Origin: Prevotella sp. UBA4339
GTDB taxonomy: Bacteria; Bacteroidota; Bacteroidia; Bacteroidales; Bacteroidaceae
Reading direction: 5' to 3'
NCBI GenBank assembly: GCA_002393725.1
Contig: DGTJ01000047.1
Span: 1 to 64,000, forward strand
DNA: 64,000 bases
Each line of letters begins with the position of its first letter. Positions within the stretch are counted from its first letter, which is position 1. Shown here one piece after another: positions 14,533 through 22,828 of the stretch. Under the pieces are notes generated by a model, which was given only the letters and a program-made list of their open reading frames with translations, searched no databases and was not told the origin of the DNA. The translations under genes were made by a program, and so were the position numbers.

Positions 14533-14598
14533 ATACCGATTTTTTAGTACCTTTGCACGCTGAAATTTCAGAGTTAGTAATTACTAAAATATCGGTAT
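14533..14598. repeat. 17-bp inverted repeat around the pheT promoter and leader
   Basis: 14533-14549 and 14582-14598 are inverted copies matching at 16 of 17 positions (ATACCGATTTTTTAGTA type). The left arm ends in the -7 element and the right arm ends 1 nt before the start codon. The left arm is not transcribed, so an RNA hairpin is unlikely; an operator is more plausible. Confidence 0.75.
14548..14556 (+). promoter_or_regulatory. Bacteroidetes -7 element for pheT
   Basis: TACCTTTGC with a TTTG (-33 like) about 20 bp upstream at 14524. A leader of about 40 nt precedes the ATG at 14600. Confidence 0.75.
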
Positions 14599-14599
14599 A

Positions 14600-17062
14600 A
14601 TGAATATTTCCTACAAATGGTTGAAGGAATACGTTGATTTTGACCTGACTGCACAACAGGTGTGTGATGCTTTGACATCAACAGGTCTTGAAGTTGACGC
14701 ATTGGAAGAAGTACAGAGCATCAAGGGCGGTCTGAAGGGCCTCTATGTGGGTAAAGTGCTTACTTGTGAGCCTCATCCCAACTCAGATCATCTGCATGTT
14801 ACGACAGTTGATCTAGGCAAGGGCGAACCCTCTCAGATTGTTTGTGGAGCCCCAAACGTGGCTGCTGGTCAGAAAGTGATAGTGGCTGATCTTGGATGTG
14901 TGCTCTACGATGGTGATAATGAGTTCGTAATCAAGAAGTCAAAACTTCGTGGCATAGAATCTAATGGTATGATCTGTGCTGAGGATGAGATCGGTGTGGG
15001 TACCTCTCATGCTGGTATCATCGTGCTGCCCGATGATGCTGTTGTCGGCACCCCTGCAGCTGAGTATTATAATCTTGAGAGTGACTGGCTGATAGAGGTG
15101 GATATCACGGCTAACCGTGCAGATGCACTCTCGCATTGGGGAGTGGCGCGTGACCTCTATGCGTGGCTTAGGCAAAACGGATATGAGACAAGACTTCATC
15201 GTCCAGACTGCAGCAAGTTTAAGGTGGACAATCACGACCTTCCTGTGACAGTGACCATCGAGAATCAGAATGCCTGCAAGCGCTATGCTTGTGTCAGCAT
15301 AACAGACTGCGAGGTTAAGGAGAGTCCTGATTGGCTGAAAAACAAACTGACCACCATAGGTCTGCGTCCTATTAATAATATCGTGGACATCACTAACTAT
15401 GTGATGATGGCATATGGTCAGCCTCTTCATTGCTTCGATGCAGATATGGTTAAGGGGCATAAGATCGTGGTAAAGACAATGCCAGAAGGAACACCCTTCC
15501 AGACACTTGACGGTGAGGAGCATAAGCTCTCTGATCGTGACCTGGCTATCTGCAACGAGGAGGATCCTATGTGTATAGCAGGCGTGTTCGGAGGAAAGGG
15601 TAGCGGTACCTATGAGACAACCCGCAATGTGGTCCTCGAGAGTGCATACTTCCATCCTACATGGATTCGTAAGTCTGCACGTCGTCATGGCCTAAGTACG
15701 GATGCAAGTTTCCGATTTGAGCGTGGCGTAGATCCCAATGGCATCATATATGCCCTCCAGCAGGCTGCAATTCTCTGTCATGAGCTGGCTGGCGGTAAGG
15801 TGTCGATGGAGATATGTGATGTCTATCCCGAGCCATTGAAGAATGCGGTGGTGGAACTCCGTTACGACTATGTTCACTCGCTTGTGGGTAAGACTATTCC
15901 TGTAGAAACAATAAAGAGCATTTGTGAGACTCTCGAGATGAAGGTGCTCGGAGAGAGCGATGAGGCACTGACGCTTGAGATTCCTGCCTATCGTGTTGAC
16001 GTGCAGCGTCCATGTGATGTAGTAGAGGATATCCTGCGTATCTACGGATACAATAATGTAGAGATACCTACCCAACTTAAGAGTTCACTCGTAATCAAGG
16101 GTGATGAAGACCGTAAGCACAAACTTGCCAATCTGGTTAGTGAGCAGTTGGTGGGTGAAGGATTCAACGAGATCCTCAACAACTCTCTGACAAAAGGCGC
16201 TTATTATGAGGCACATAATGCCTATCCCGCAGAGATGTGTGTGAAGATTATGAATCCTCTCTCATCAGATCTGAACGTGATGCGCCAAACTCTTCTGTTC
16301 GGTGGCTTGGAGAGTGTTCAGCATAACGTGAATCGTAAACGTCAGAACTTGCGCTTCTTCGAGTTTGGCAATGTATATACCTTCACTCCTGAGAAACAAA
16401 ACGAGGATGATCCTATGCAGGCATATAAAGAACAGTATCACTGTGGCTTGTGGCTTACAGGTAAGCGTGTTGAGGGTTCTTGGGCTCACCAGAATGAGGA
16501 TTCTACTTTCTATGAGTTGAGTGCGTACGTAGAGAATATCCTCCGTCGTATTGGCCTGAAGCCTGGCATGACTGTTCGCAGAAAGTCGGATAATGACATC
16601 TTCTCTGCTGGTATCACTATTGAGAATCGTGGTGGAAAGAAGCTCGTAGAGATGGGCGTAATCAGTAAGAAGCTACAGAAGCAGTTCGGTTTAGACAATG
16701 TCGTTTATTATGCAGAGCTCAACTGGACTCAGCTGATGAAGGCTACCAAGAAGAATGAGATACTATACACGGAGATTCCAAAGTTCCCTGCAGTAAGTAG
16801 AGATTTGGCATTGTTGGTTGACAATAGTGTTGAGTTTGCTCAAATAGAGCAGATTGCCCGTCAGACGGAGAAGAAACTCTTGAAAAAGGTAGAACTTTTC
16901 GATGTCTATGAGGGTGAAAAACTGCCAGATGGCAAGAAGTCGTATGCAGTGAATTTCATCCTTCAGGACGAGGAGAAGACAATGGGCGACAAGCAGATAG
17001 ATGCCATCATGCAGAAACTTATCAGCAATATTAAGAAGCAGCTTGGTGCAGAACTGCGTTAA
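14600..17062 (+). CDS. pheT: Phenylalanine--tRNA ligase beta subunit
   Basis: 820 residues, full length for the bacterial subunit. Domain order is as expected: N-terminal start MNISYKWLKEYVDFDL, the EMAP/OB-type tRNA-binding domain (about 40-150, PHPNSDHLHVTTVD), B3/B4 core (around ITNYVMMAYGQPLHCFDAD and GLSTDASFRFERG), B5, the catalytic-like core and the C-terminal ferredoxin-like anticodon domain (KFPAVSRDLALLVD). It forms the alpha2-beta2 enzyme with PheS, which is not in this window. The gene has its own promoter and an unusual inverted repeat in front. yebC follows about 50 nt later. Confidence 0.97.
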   Translation: MNISYKWLKEYVDFDLTAQQVCDALTSTGLEVDALEEVQSIKGGLKGLYVGKVLTCEPHPNSDHLHVTTVDLGKGEPSQIVCGAPNVAAGQKVIVADLGCVLYDGDNEFVIKKSKLRGIESNGMICAEDEIGVGTSHAGIIVLPDDAVVGTPAAEYYNLESDWLIEVDITANRADALSHWGVARDLYAWLRQNGYETRLHRPDCSKFKVDNHDLPVTVTIENQNACKRYACVSITDCEVKESPDWLKNKLTTIGLRPINNIVDITNYVMMAYGQPLHCFDADMVKGHKIVVKTMPEGTPFQTLDGEEHKLSDRDLAICNEEDPMCIAGVFGGKGSGTYETTRNVVLESAYFHPTWIRKSARRHGLSTDASFRFERGVDPNGIIYALQQAAILCHELAGGKVSMEICDVYPEPLKNAVVELRYDYVHSLVGKTIPVETIKSICETLEMKVLGESDEALTLEIPAYRVDVQRPCDVVEDILRIYGYNNVEIPTQLKSSLVIKGDEDRKHKLANLVSEQLVGEGFNEILNNSLTKGAYYEAHNAYPAEMCVKIMNPLSSDLNVMRQTLLFGGLESVQHNVNRKRQNLRFFEFGNVYTFTPEKQNEDDPMQAYKEQYHCGLWLTGKRVEGSWAHQNEDSTFYELSAYVENILRRIGLKPGMTVRRKSDNDIFSAGITIENRGGKKLVEMGVISKKLQKQFGLDNVVYYAELNWTQLMKATKKNEILYTEIPKFPAVSRDLALLVDNSVEFAQIEQIARQTEKKLLKKVELFDVYEGEKLPDGKKSYAVNFILQDEEKTMGDKQIDAIMQKLISNIKKQLGAELR

Positions 17063-17111
17063 AAGTAGAATAATAAAACGGTTTAAAATAATATTATAAA
17101 AAAGTAATCCA

Positions 17112-17849
17112 ATGGGAAGAGCATTTGAATATCGTAAGGCTACGAAACTTAAGAGATGGGGCCACATGGCCAAGACATTTACCAAGATCGGCAAGCAGAT
17201 TGCTATTGCTGTTAAGGCTGGTGGTCCTGAACCGGAGAACAATCCCTCACTTCGCGCTATCATTGCCAATGCAAAGCGTGAGAACATGCCAAAGGACAAT
17301 ATCGAGCGTGCCATAAAGAATGCTATGGGTAAGGACCAGAGCGACTATAAGGAGGTGACATACGAGGGATATGGTCCTCATGGAATAGCTATTTTCGTTG
17401 AGACTTTGACAGATAATACTACACGTACTGTTGGTGATGTCCGCTCTGTATTCAACAAGTTTAATGGTAACCTTGGCACACAGGGCTCTCTTAGCTTCCT
17501 CTTTGATCATAAGAGTGTATTCACCTTTAAGAAAAAGGATGGACTTGACATGGACGAGATGATTCTCGACTTGATAGACTATGGTGTAGATGATGAGTTC
17601 GATGAGGACGTGGAGGAGAATAGCATTACAATTTATGGTGATCCGTCTTCATTCGGAGCAATACAGAAGCACCTTGAAGAGAATGGCTTTGAAGTGACAG
17701 GTGCCGAGTTCACTCGTATTCCAAACGATTTGAAGGATGTTACTCCTGAGGAGCGTGAGACTATCGATAAGATGGTTGAGAAACTCGAGGACTTCGATGA
17801 TGTCCAGACGGTTTACACTAATATGAAGCCTGAGGAGGTAGCTGAATAA
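17112..17849 (+). CDS. yebC: YebC/PmpR-family protein
   Basis: 245 residues. It starts [20 protein letters not shown], the Bacteroidetes variant of the YebC N-terminus, continues with [20 protein letters not shown] and [14 protein letters not shown], and ends with the acidic C-terminus usual for the family. YebC/TACO1 proteins have been described as transcription regulators and, more recently, as factors that help ribosomes through proline-rich stretches. ruvC begins one base after the stop codon, the common yebC-ruv arrangement, so the two are probably co-translated. Confidence 0.95.
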   Translation: MGRAFEYRKATKLKRWGHMAKTFTKIGKQIAIAVKAGGPEPENNPSLRAIIANAKRENMPKDNIERAIKNAMGKDQSDYKEVTYEGYGPHGIAIFVETLTDNTTRTVGDVRSVFNKFNGNLGTQGSLSFLFDHKSVFTFKKKDGLDMDEMILDLIDYGVDDEFDEDVEENSITIYGDPSSFGAIQKHLEENGFEVTGAEFTRIPNDLKDVTPEERETIDKMVEKLEDFDDVQTVYTNMKPEEVAE

Positions 17850-17850
17850 T

Positions 17851-18456
17851 ACGGAAAAGATAATACTGGGCATCGACCCTGGAACTAACATCATGGGATA
17901 TGGCTTGCTGAAGGTTACTGATGGCAAGGCACAAATGATTACTATGGGAGTAATCGATCTGAGAAAGTTTCCTGACGCCTACCTAAAGCTAGGCCATATC
18001 TTTGAGAGAGTTACTAGTATCATTGACGGCTTCCTCCCTGATGAGATGGCCATCGAGGCTCCTTTCTTCGGAAAGAACGTACAGTCGATGCTGAAGTTGG
18101 GAAGAGCACAGGGAACGGCTATCGCTGCTGCTATTCATCACGGTGTTCCAATCCACGAATATGCTCCTATGAAGATAAAAATGGCTCTTACAGGAAATGG
18201 GGGCGCTTCAAAGGAACAGGTTGCAGGTATGCTTCAGCGACTTCTGAAGATTGCAGACGAGGATATGGGAAAATTCATGGATGCTACTGATGCTCTTGCT
18301 GCTGCATATTGTCATTTCCTTCAGATGGGAAGGCCGGAGAGTCCTTCAAAGTATCATGGATGGAAAGATTTTGTTAGAAAGAACCAGGACAAGGTTAGCC
18401 AAAGAAAGACTCCTGTAGTCTTAGACAAGAAAAGTTCAGAGGAAGATAATCCGTAG
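17851..18456 (+). CDS. ruvC: Holliday junction endonuclease RuvC, apparent ACG start
   Basis: The reading frame contains all RuvC catalytic acids: Asp in ILGIDPGTN, Glu in [11 protein letters not shown], and two Asp in [14 protein letters not shown]. The first of these lies upstream of the first ATG (17893), so that ATG cannot be the true start. No ATG, GTG or TTG exists between the upstream in-frame stop at 17839 and 17893. Homologues begin [12 protein letters not shown]; here that position is ACG at 17851, giving 201 residues. AGGAGG at 17833 lies 12 nt upstream and the yebC stop ends 1 nt before. RuvC resolves Holliday junctions with RuvAB. Either ACG (or CTG 17842) is used, or one base is mutated or misread. 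Confidence 0.9.
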   Translation, partial: TEKIILGIDPGTNIMGYGLLKVTDGKAQMITMGVIDLRKFPDAYLKLGHIFERVTSIIDGFLPDEMAIEAPFFGKNVQSMLKLGRAQGTAIAAAIHHGVPIHEYAPMKIKMALTGNGGASKEQVAGMLQRLLKIADEDMGKFMDATDALAAAYCHFLQMGRPESPSKYHGWKDFVRKNQDKVSQRKTPVVLDKKSSEEDNP

Positions 18457-18467
18457 ATTCTAAGTGG

Positions 18468-19934
18468 ATGAAGATTATAGAGCTTATTAATGCAAGAACC
18501 AGAAAGCCTGAGTGGTCGATGGCTGAGCCTGTGAATTTCTCACTTGAGGATGGTGAGCATATTGCTATTGTTGGGAGGAATGGTGCAGGCAAAACCATGT
18601 TTGTAGATATGATCACAGGCAAGCATCCGGTATTCCCTGATTCGGTGAGATATGCATTTGATGAGCCATACAATAATCTGAAATATATCTCTTTCCGTGA
18701 TACCTATGGTGGTGATAATGACAGGACCTATTTCCTACAGCAGCGATGGAATCAGATGGAGATAGATGAGAACACTCCTACTGTGGGTAGCAAGCTTGAA
18801 GAGGCTTTCGAACAGGCTGGAGAAGACACTCCTGAGCGGAGGGCTTTTCAAAAGCATATATACGAGATTCTTAATCTTAAGCAGCTTCTTGATAAATATA
18901 TAATCCTGTTATCAAGTGGTGAACTAAGAAAATACAAACTGGCATTGTCGTTGTTTACTAATCCAAAAGTCCTGATAATGGAGAATCCGTTTATAGGGCT
19001 CGATAAGGAAACTCGCGAACAATTGGGTAAACTTCTTGGATTGTTGGTCAAGGAGCAAGACTTGCAGCTCATCCTTGTCCTCGCAAAGACAGATGAGATT
19101 CCTGATTTCATTACCCATATAGTGAAGGTGATAGATAGAAAGGTTGAGGCAAAAACTGAATATATAAAGTCACAACAGATTAATACAAATTCTCCATCTG
19201 CCATTTTGCATGCTCTTGGTTATGAGCACGTTAGCGACACATCTTTTCCTTCCTCTTCATCCTCCATCTTCCCTCTACAAGAGATTATTAAGTTCGATAA
19301 AGTCACAATACGCTACGGAACACGTACAATTCTCAAAGACCTTGACTGGACGGTAAAGAAAGGAGAGCATTGGGCACTCTCTGGCCACAACGGATCAGGT
19401 AAGTCTACTTTACTCTCTTTGGTATGTGCAGACAATCCCCAAAGCTATGCGTGTAACATCTCTCTCTTTGGACAGAAGCGTGGCTCAGGTGAGAGTATCT
19501 GGGACATAAAGAGGCATATAGGATATGTATCTCCGGAGATGCATAGAAGCTATAAGCAGAATATTCCTGCCATGCAGATTGTTGCCAGCGGCTTGAAAGA
19601 CACTGTTGGTCTGTATACAAGACCGAACGAAAGTGAGAAGCAGCAGTGTCGCTATTGGCTTAACGTTTTTAGTATTGGCCATCTTGAGAATAGAAACTTT
19701 CATGAGATGTCGAGTGGGGAGCAGAGGCTGGTCCTCCTTGCAAGGGCTTTTGTGAAAGAACCTGATCTTCTGATTCTTGATGAGCCTCTTCATGGTCTTG
19801 ATGACGAAAACAGGGTTATGGTAAAAGAAATCGTAGACAAGTATTGTGAGGATTCCTCACGAACACTTATCTACGTTACACATTATCAGGAAGAGCTGCC
19901 TAACTGTATAGATCACTCTATTTGCCTTCCATGA
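18468..19934 (+). CDS. ModF-like protein with two ABC ATPase domains
   Basis: 488 residues, two tandem ABC domains and no membrane segments. Domain 1: Walker A GRNGAGKT (36-43), signature LSSGELRKYKLAL, but Walker B reads VLIMENPFIGLD, so the usual Asp-Glu pair is Glu-Asn. Domain 2: Walker A GHNGSGKST (about 305-313), signature MSSGEQRLVLLARA and intact LLILDEP. This pattern matches the ModF/PhrA type of soluble ABC proteins; the role of ModF is not settled and no molybdate genes lie nearby. The gene starts 11 nt after ruvC. Its 3' end overlaps the convergent Crp-family gene by 17 bp. Confidence 0.85.
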   Translation: MKIIELINARTRKPEWSMAEPVNFSLEDGEHIAIVGRNGAGKTMFVDMITGKHPVFPDSVRYAFDEPYNNLKYISFRDTYGGDNDRTYFLQQRWNQMEIDENTPTVGSKLEEAFEQAGEDTPERRAFQKHIYEILNLKQLLDKYIILLSSGELRKYKLALSLFTNPKVLIMENPFIGLDKETREQLGKLLGLLVKEQDLQLILVLAKTDEIPDFITHIVKVIDRKVEAKTEYIKSQQINTNSPSAILHALGYEHVSDTSFPSSSSSIFPLQEIIKFDKVTIRYGTRTILKDLDWTVKKGEHWALSGHNGSGKSTLLSLVCADNPQSYACNISLFGQKRGSGESIWDIKRHIGYVSPEMHRSYKQNIPAMQIVASGLKDTVGLYTRPNESEKQQCRYWLNVFSIGHLENRNFHEMSSGEQRLVLLARAFVKEPDLLILDEPLHGLDDENRVMVKEIVDKYCEDSSRTLIYVTHYQEELPNCIDHSICLP

Positions 19935-20520
19935 GGGCTGCTGTACGGACTCTTGAAAGTGTTTCCGGAGTCATCTGAAGATAACTTGCAATATATACCA
20001 ACGGAGCACGGAGCACCAGTTGAGGCTGATTTTTTACAAGTTTCTGATACCTGTCTTGTGCACTTTCAAAGCGTAGCATGTCTGCCCGGTGTTGAGATAC
20101 TATTAGTGACTCTTCTAGAATCTTACGATAAAGAATCTGAATATTCACACTCTTCATGGCCACAGCCTCAAGGTCGGCCTTTGGCAGAGCTATAAGTATG
20201 GAAGGTTCAAGAGCCTTTATCTGCAGTTGTGACGGCTGCTCACGGAACAGACTCTCTATACACATTACGATATTGTTTTCTGTTGCCATATATTCTGTCA
20301 GTTCCTTACCATTCTTATAGTAGTATTGACGGACCAGTCCTTTGACAACCCAATAGATATTAGTGCATGTTTCACCTTCACGGAGAATCATGTCGTTCTT
20401 TGCAAACTTAATAGGCAGAAGTATACTCTCAAGAAGATCCAGTTCTTCGTGAGTCATTGTACTATAACGACGTGCTAGTTCACGAGCGACGTCTCTTGTG
20501 GTTATACTAACATTAGGCAT
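19918..20520 (-). CDS. Crp/Fnr family transcriptional regulator
   Basis: 200 residues. A cyclic-nucleotide-binding-like beta-roll (about 20-120: MILREGETCTNIYWVVKGLV, LTEYMATENNIV), a dimer helix, and a short C-terminal winged helix (PLVYIASYLQMTPETLSRVR). No cysteine cluster as in FNR is seen, so an iron-sulfur sensor is unlikely; the ligand is unknown. It lies 32 nt downstream of lepA on the same strand and is probably co-transcribed from the lepA promoter. Its 3' end overlaps the convergent ModF-like gene by 17 bp. Confidence 0.88.
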   Translation of the reverse strand: MPNVSITTRDVARELARRYSTMTHEELDLLESILLPIKFAKNDMILREGETCTNIYWVVKGLVRQYYYKNGKELTEYMATENNIVMCIESLFREQPSQLQIKALEPSILIALPKADLEAVAMKSVNIQILYRKILEESLIVSQHRADMLRFESAQDRYQKLVKNQPQLVLRAPLVYIASYLQMTPETLSRVRTAALMEGK

Positions 20521-20552
20521 AGGTCTTGTTATTTTTTTTGATTTTTGATGTT

Positions 20553-22334
20553 TTAATCAAGTTTTAATACTGCGAGGAAGGCTTTTTGGGGTACCTCTAC
20601 GTTTCCAATCTGCTTCATTCGTTTCTTTCCCCGTTTCTGTTTCTCCAACAGTTTTCTCTTGCGGGATACGTCACCTCCATAGCATTTTGCAGTGACATCC
20701 TTACGTACTTGTTTTACTGTCTCTCTAGCTATGATCTTAGCACCTATTGCAGCTTGTATGGCAATGTCGAACTGCTGACGAGGGATTAGCTCCTTTAGTT
20801 TTTCACACATGCGACGTCCGAAGGTCACAGCGTTATCCTGGTGTGTGAGAGTTGAAAGAGCATCCACTGGCTCTCCATTTAGCAGAATATCCAATTTTGC
20901 AAGTTTTGAAGGGCGGAAACCGTCAATATGATAGTCAAAAGAGGCATAGCCCTTAGATATACTTTTCAGCTTATCGTAGAAGTCGATTACGATCTCACCA
21001 AGTGGGAGCATAAAATGGAGTTCAACGCGATTACCACTAACATACTGCTGATCAATCAATTCTCCTCGCTTGTCAAGGCAAAGGGTCATTATCGGTCCTA
21101 TAAAGTCGGCTGCGGTAATAATAGAAGCACGTATATATGGTTCTTCGATATGGTCTATCATTGTCTGATCAGGAAGCCCGGAAGGATTGTGCACTTCTTT
21201 GATCTCACCCTGTTTAGTGTAGCACATATACGACACATTGGGTACGGTGGTTATGACATCCATATCAAACTCACGGTCCAGTCGCTCTTGAATAATCTCC
21301 ATATGCAATAATCCCAAGAATCCGCATCGGAAACCAAATCCCAGCGCCACAGAACTCTCTGGAGAGAATGTCAGAGAAGCATCATTAAGCTGTAGTTTTT
21401 CTAGCGATGCACGAAGATTTTCGTAATCAGTAGGATCAATGGGATATACACCGGCAAAAACCATTGGCTTTACCTCCTGGAATCCCTCAATAGCAGCTTC
21501 ACATGGAGTGGCTACCTGGGTAATAGTATCTCCTACCTTTACTTCCTTGGAGTTCTTGATTCCGGAGATTATATAGCCTACATCACCTGTACGCAGCTCT
21601 TTACGGGGCACCATGTCCATCTTAAGAACCCCCACTTCATCAGCATCGTACTCCATTCCAGTATTGAAGAACTTCACATGGTCTCCTTGATGGATGACAC
21701 CGTTTACAATCTTAAAGTATGCTATGATTCCTCTGAAGGAGTTGAATACGGAGTCGAATATGAGTGCCTGAAGGGGAGCACTTTCATCGCCTACAGGGTG
21801 TGGGATGCGCTCCACAATTGCATCAAGAACCTGTTCGATACCTTCACCTGTCTTTCCTGATGCACGAAGGATGTCAGAACGGTCACAGCCGATAAGGTCT
21901 ACAATCTCATCTTCTACCTCATCTGGCATAGCTGATGGCATATCAATCTTGTTAATAACAGGTATTATTTCCAAATTATGGTCTATAGCCATATATAGAT
22001 TGGAAATTGTCTGTGCCTGTACCCCCTGAGTTGCATCTACCACCAACAGTGCGCCCTCGCATGCTGCAATAGAGCGGCTTACCTCATATGAGAAGTCAAC
22101 ATGTCCTGGTGTATCGATGAGATTCAATATATATTTCTCGCCATTGTGCATATATTCCATCTGTATGGCATGACTTTTAATAGTTATGCCACGTTCACGT
22201 TCGAGATCCATGTCATCAAGCATCTGTCCCTCAGTGACTTGGATGGTCTTGGTAAATTCAAGCATCCTGTCGGCTAAGGTAGATTTACCATGGTCAATAT
22301 GCGCGATAATGCAAAAGTTTCTTATATGATTCAT
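20553..22334 (-). CDS. lepA: Elongation factor 4 (LepA)
   Basis: 593 residues, standard length. GTPase motifs [13 protein letters not shown] (10-22), [22 protein letters not shown] are intact. The LepA-specific C-terminal domain ends in [20 protein letters not shown] and [15 protein letters not shown]4 binds ribosomes and has been linked to back-translocation and to initiation or assembly under stress. The promoter is at 22358-22366 on the minus strand. A Crp-family regulator follows 32 nt downstream, so the two may form one transcript. Confidence 0.97.
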   Translation of the reverse strand: MNHIRNFCIIAHIDHGKSTLADRMLEFTKTIQVTEGQMLDDMDLERERGITIKSHAIQMEYMHNGEKYILNLIDTPGHVDFSYEVSRSIAACEGALLVVDATQGVQAQTISNLYMAIDHNLEIIPVINKIDMPSAMPDEVEDEIVDLIGCDRSDILRASGKTGEGIEQVLDAIVERIPHPVGDESAPLQALIFDSVFNSFRGIIAYFKIVNGVIHQGDHVKFFNTGMEYDADEVGVLKMDMVPRKELRTGDVGYIISGIKNSKEVKVGDTITQVATPCEAAIEGFQEVKPMVFAGVYPIDPTDYENLRASLEKLQLNDASLTFSPESSVALGFGFRCGFLGLLHMEIIQERLDREFDMDVITTVPNVSYMCYTKQGEIKEVHNPSGLPDQTMIDHIEEPYIRASIITAADFIGPIMTLCLDKRGELIDQQYVSGNRVELHFMLPLGEIVIDFYDKLKSISKGYASFDYHIDGFRPSKLAKLDILLNGEPVDALSTLTHQDNAVTFGRRMCEKLKELIPRQQFDIAIQAAIGAKIIARETVKQVRKDVTAKCYGGDVSRKRKLLEKQKRGKKRMKQIGNVEVPQKAFLAVLKLD

Positions 22335-22357
22335 TTGGTAATGTCATTCTTTGAACT

Positions 22358-22366
22358 GCAAAGATA
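22358..22366 (-). promoter_or_regulatory. Bacteroidetes -7 element for lepA
   Basis: TATCTTTGC on the minus strand, 24 nt before the lepA start codon. Confidence 0.75.
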
Positions 22367-22407
22367 CAAAAAATACTTTGTATTGCCAATATTTTAGTTT
22401 TTTTTTG

Positions 22408-22416
22408 TACTTTTGC
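22408..22416 (+). promoter_or_regulatory. Bacteroidetes -7 element
   Basis: TACTTTTGC, 22 nt before the lipoprotein start at 22438. It fixes that start instead of upstream in-frame ATG 22351. Confidence 0.7.
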
Positions 22417-22437
22417 AGCGAAAAAATAGCATTCATT

Positions 22438-22827
22438 ATGAAAAAATTATTAGTATTTGCGACTTTGGTACTATTTATAGCATCATGTCAGGAGTCTTTG
22501 GAAGACAGGTGTGCTCGTGAAGCAAAGCAGTATACCGCGAAAAACTGTCCCGTGAGGATGGACAAGAATATAATAATGGACAGTCTGACTTTTGAGAAAG
22601 CGACACACACGCTGCACTACTATTACCGCCTTACTGGTCTTGCCGATAAAGATGGCGCTCTTGACAGCATTGATGCAAAGAGTCTTCTTAAGAACGAGTT
22701 GAAAAATTCTACCTCGATGAAAACATATAAAGATAATGGCTATAATTTTGCATATACCTATCAATCTGAGAAAGATCCGAAAAAAGTAGTCTTTGAGGCT
22801 ATATTTACCGAGAAAGACTATAAATAG
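22438..22827 (+). CDS. Small lipoprotein of unknown function
   Basis: 129 residues from ATG 22438. The signal sequence MKKLLVFATLVLFIASC ends in a lipobox (IASC), followed by QES, so it is a membrane lipoprotein. The mature part has DRCAREAKQYTAKNCPVRMD, a beta-rich core and a KDPKKVVFEAIFTEKDY ending. No family recognised. Two further cysteines could form a disulfide in the periplasm. The convergent feoAB gene ends one base after its stop codon. Confidence 0.75.
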   Translation: MKKLLVFATLVLFIASCQESLEDRCAREAKQYTAKNCPVRMDKNIIMDSLTFEKATHTLHYYYRLTGLADKDGALDSIDAKSLLKNELKNSTSMKTYKDNGYNFAYTYQSEKDPKKVVFEAIFTEKDYK

Positions 22828-22828
22828 T

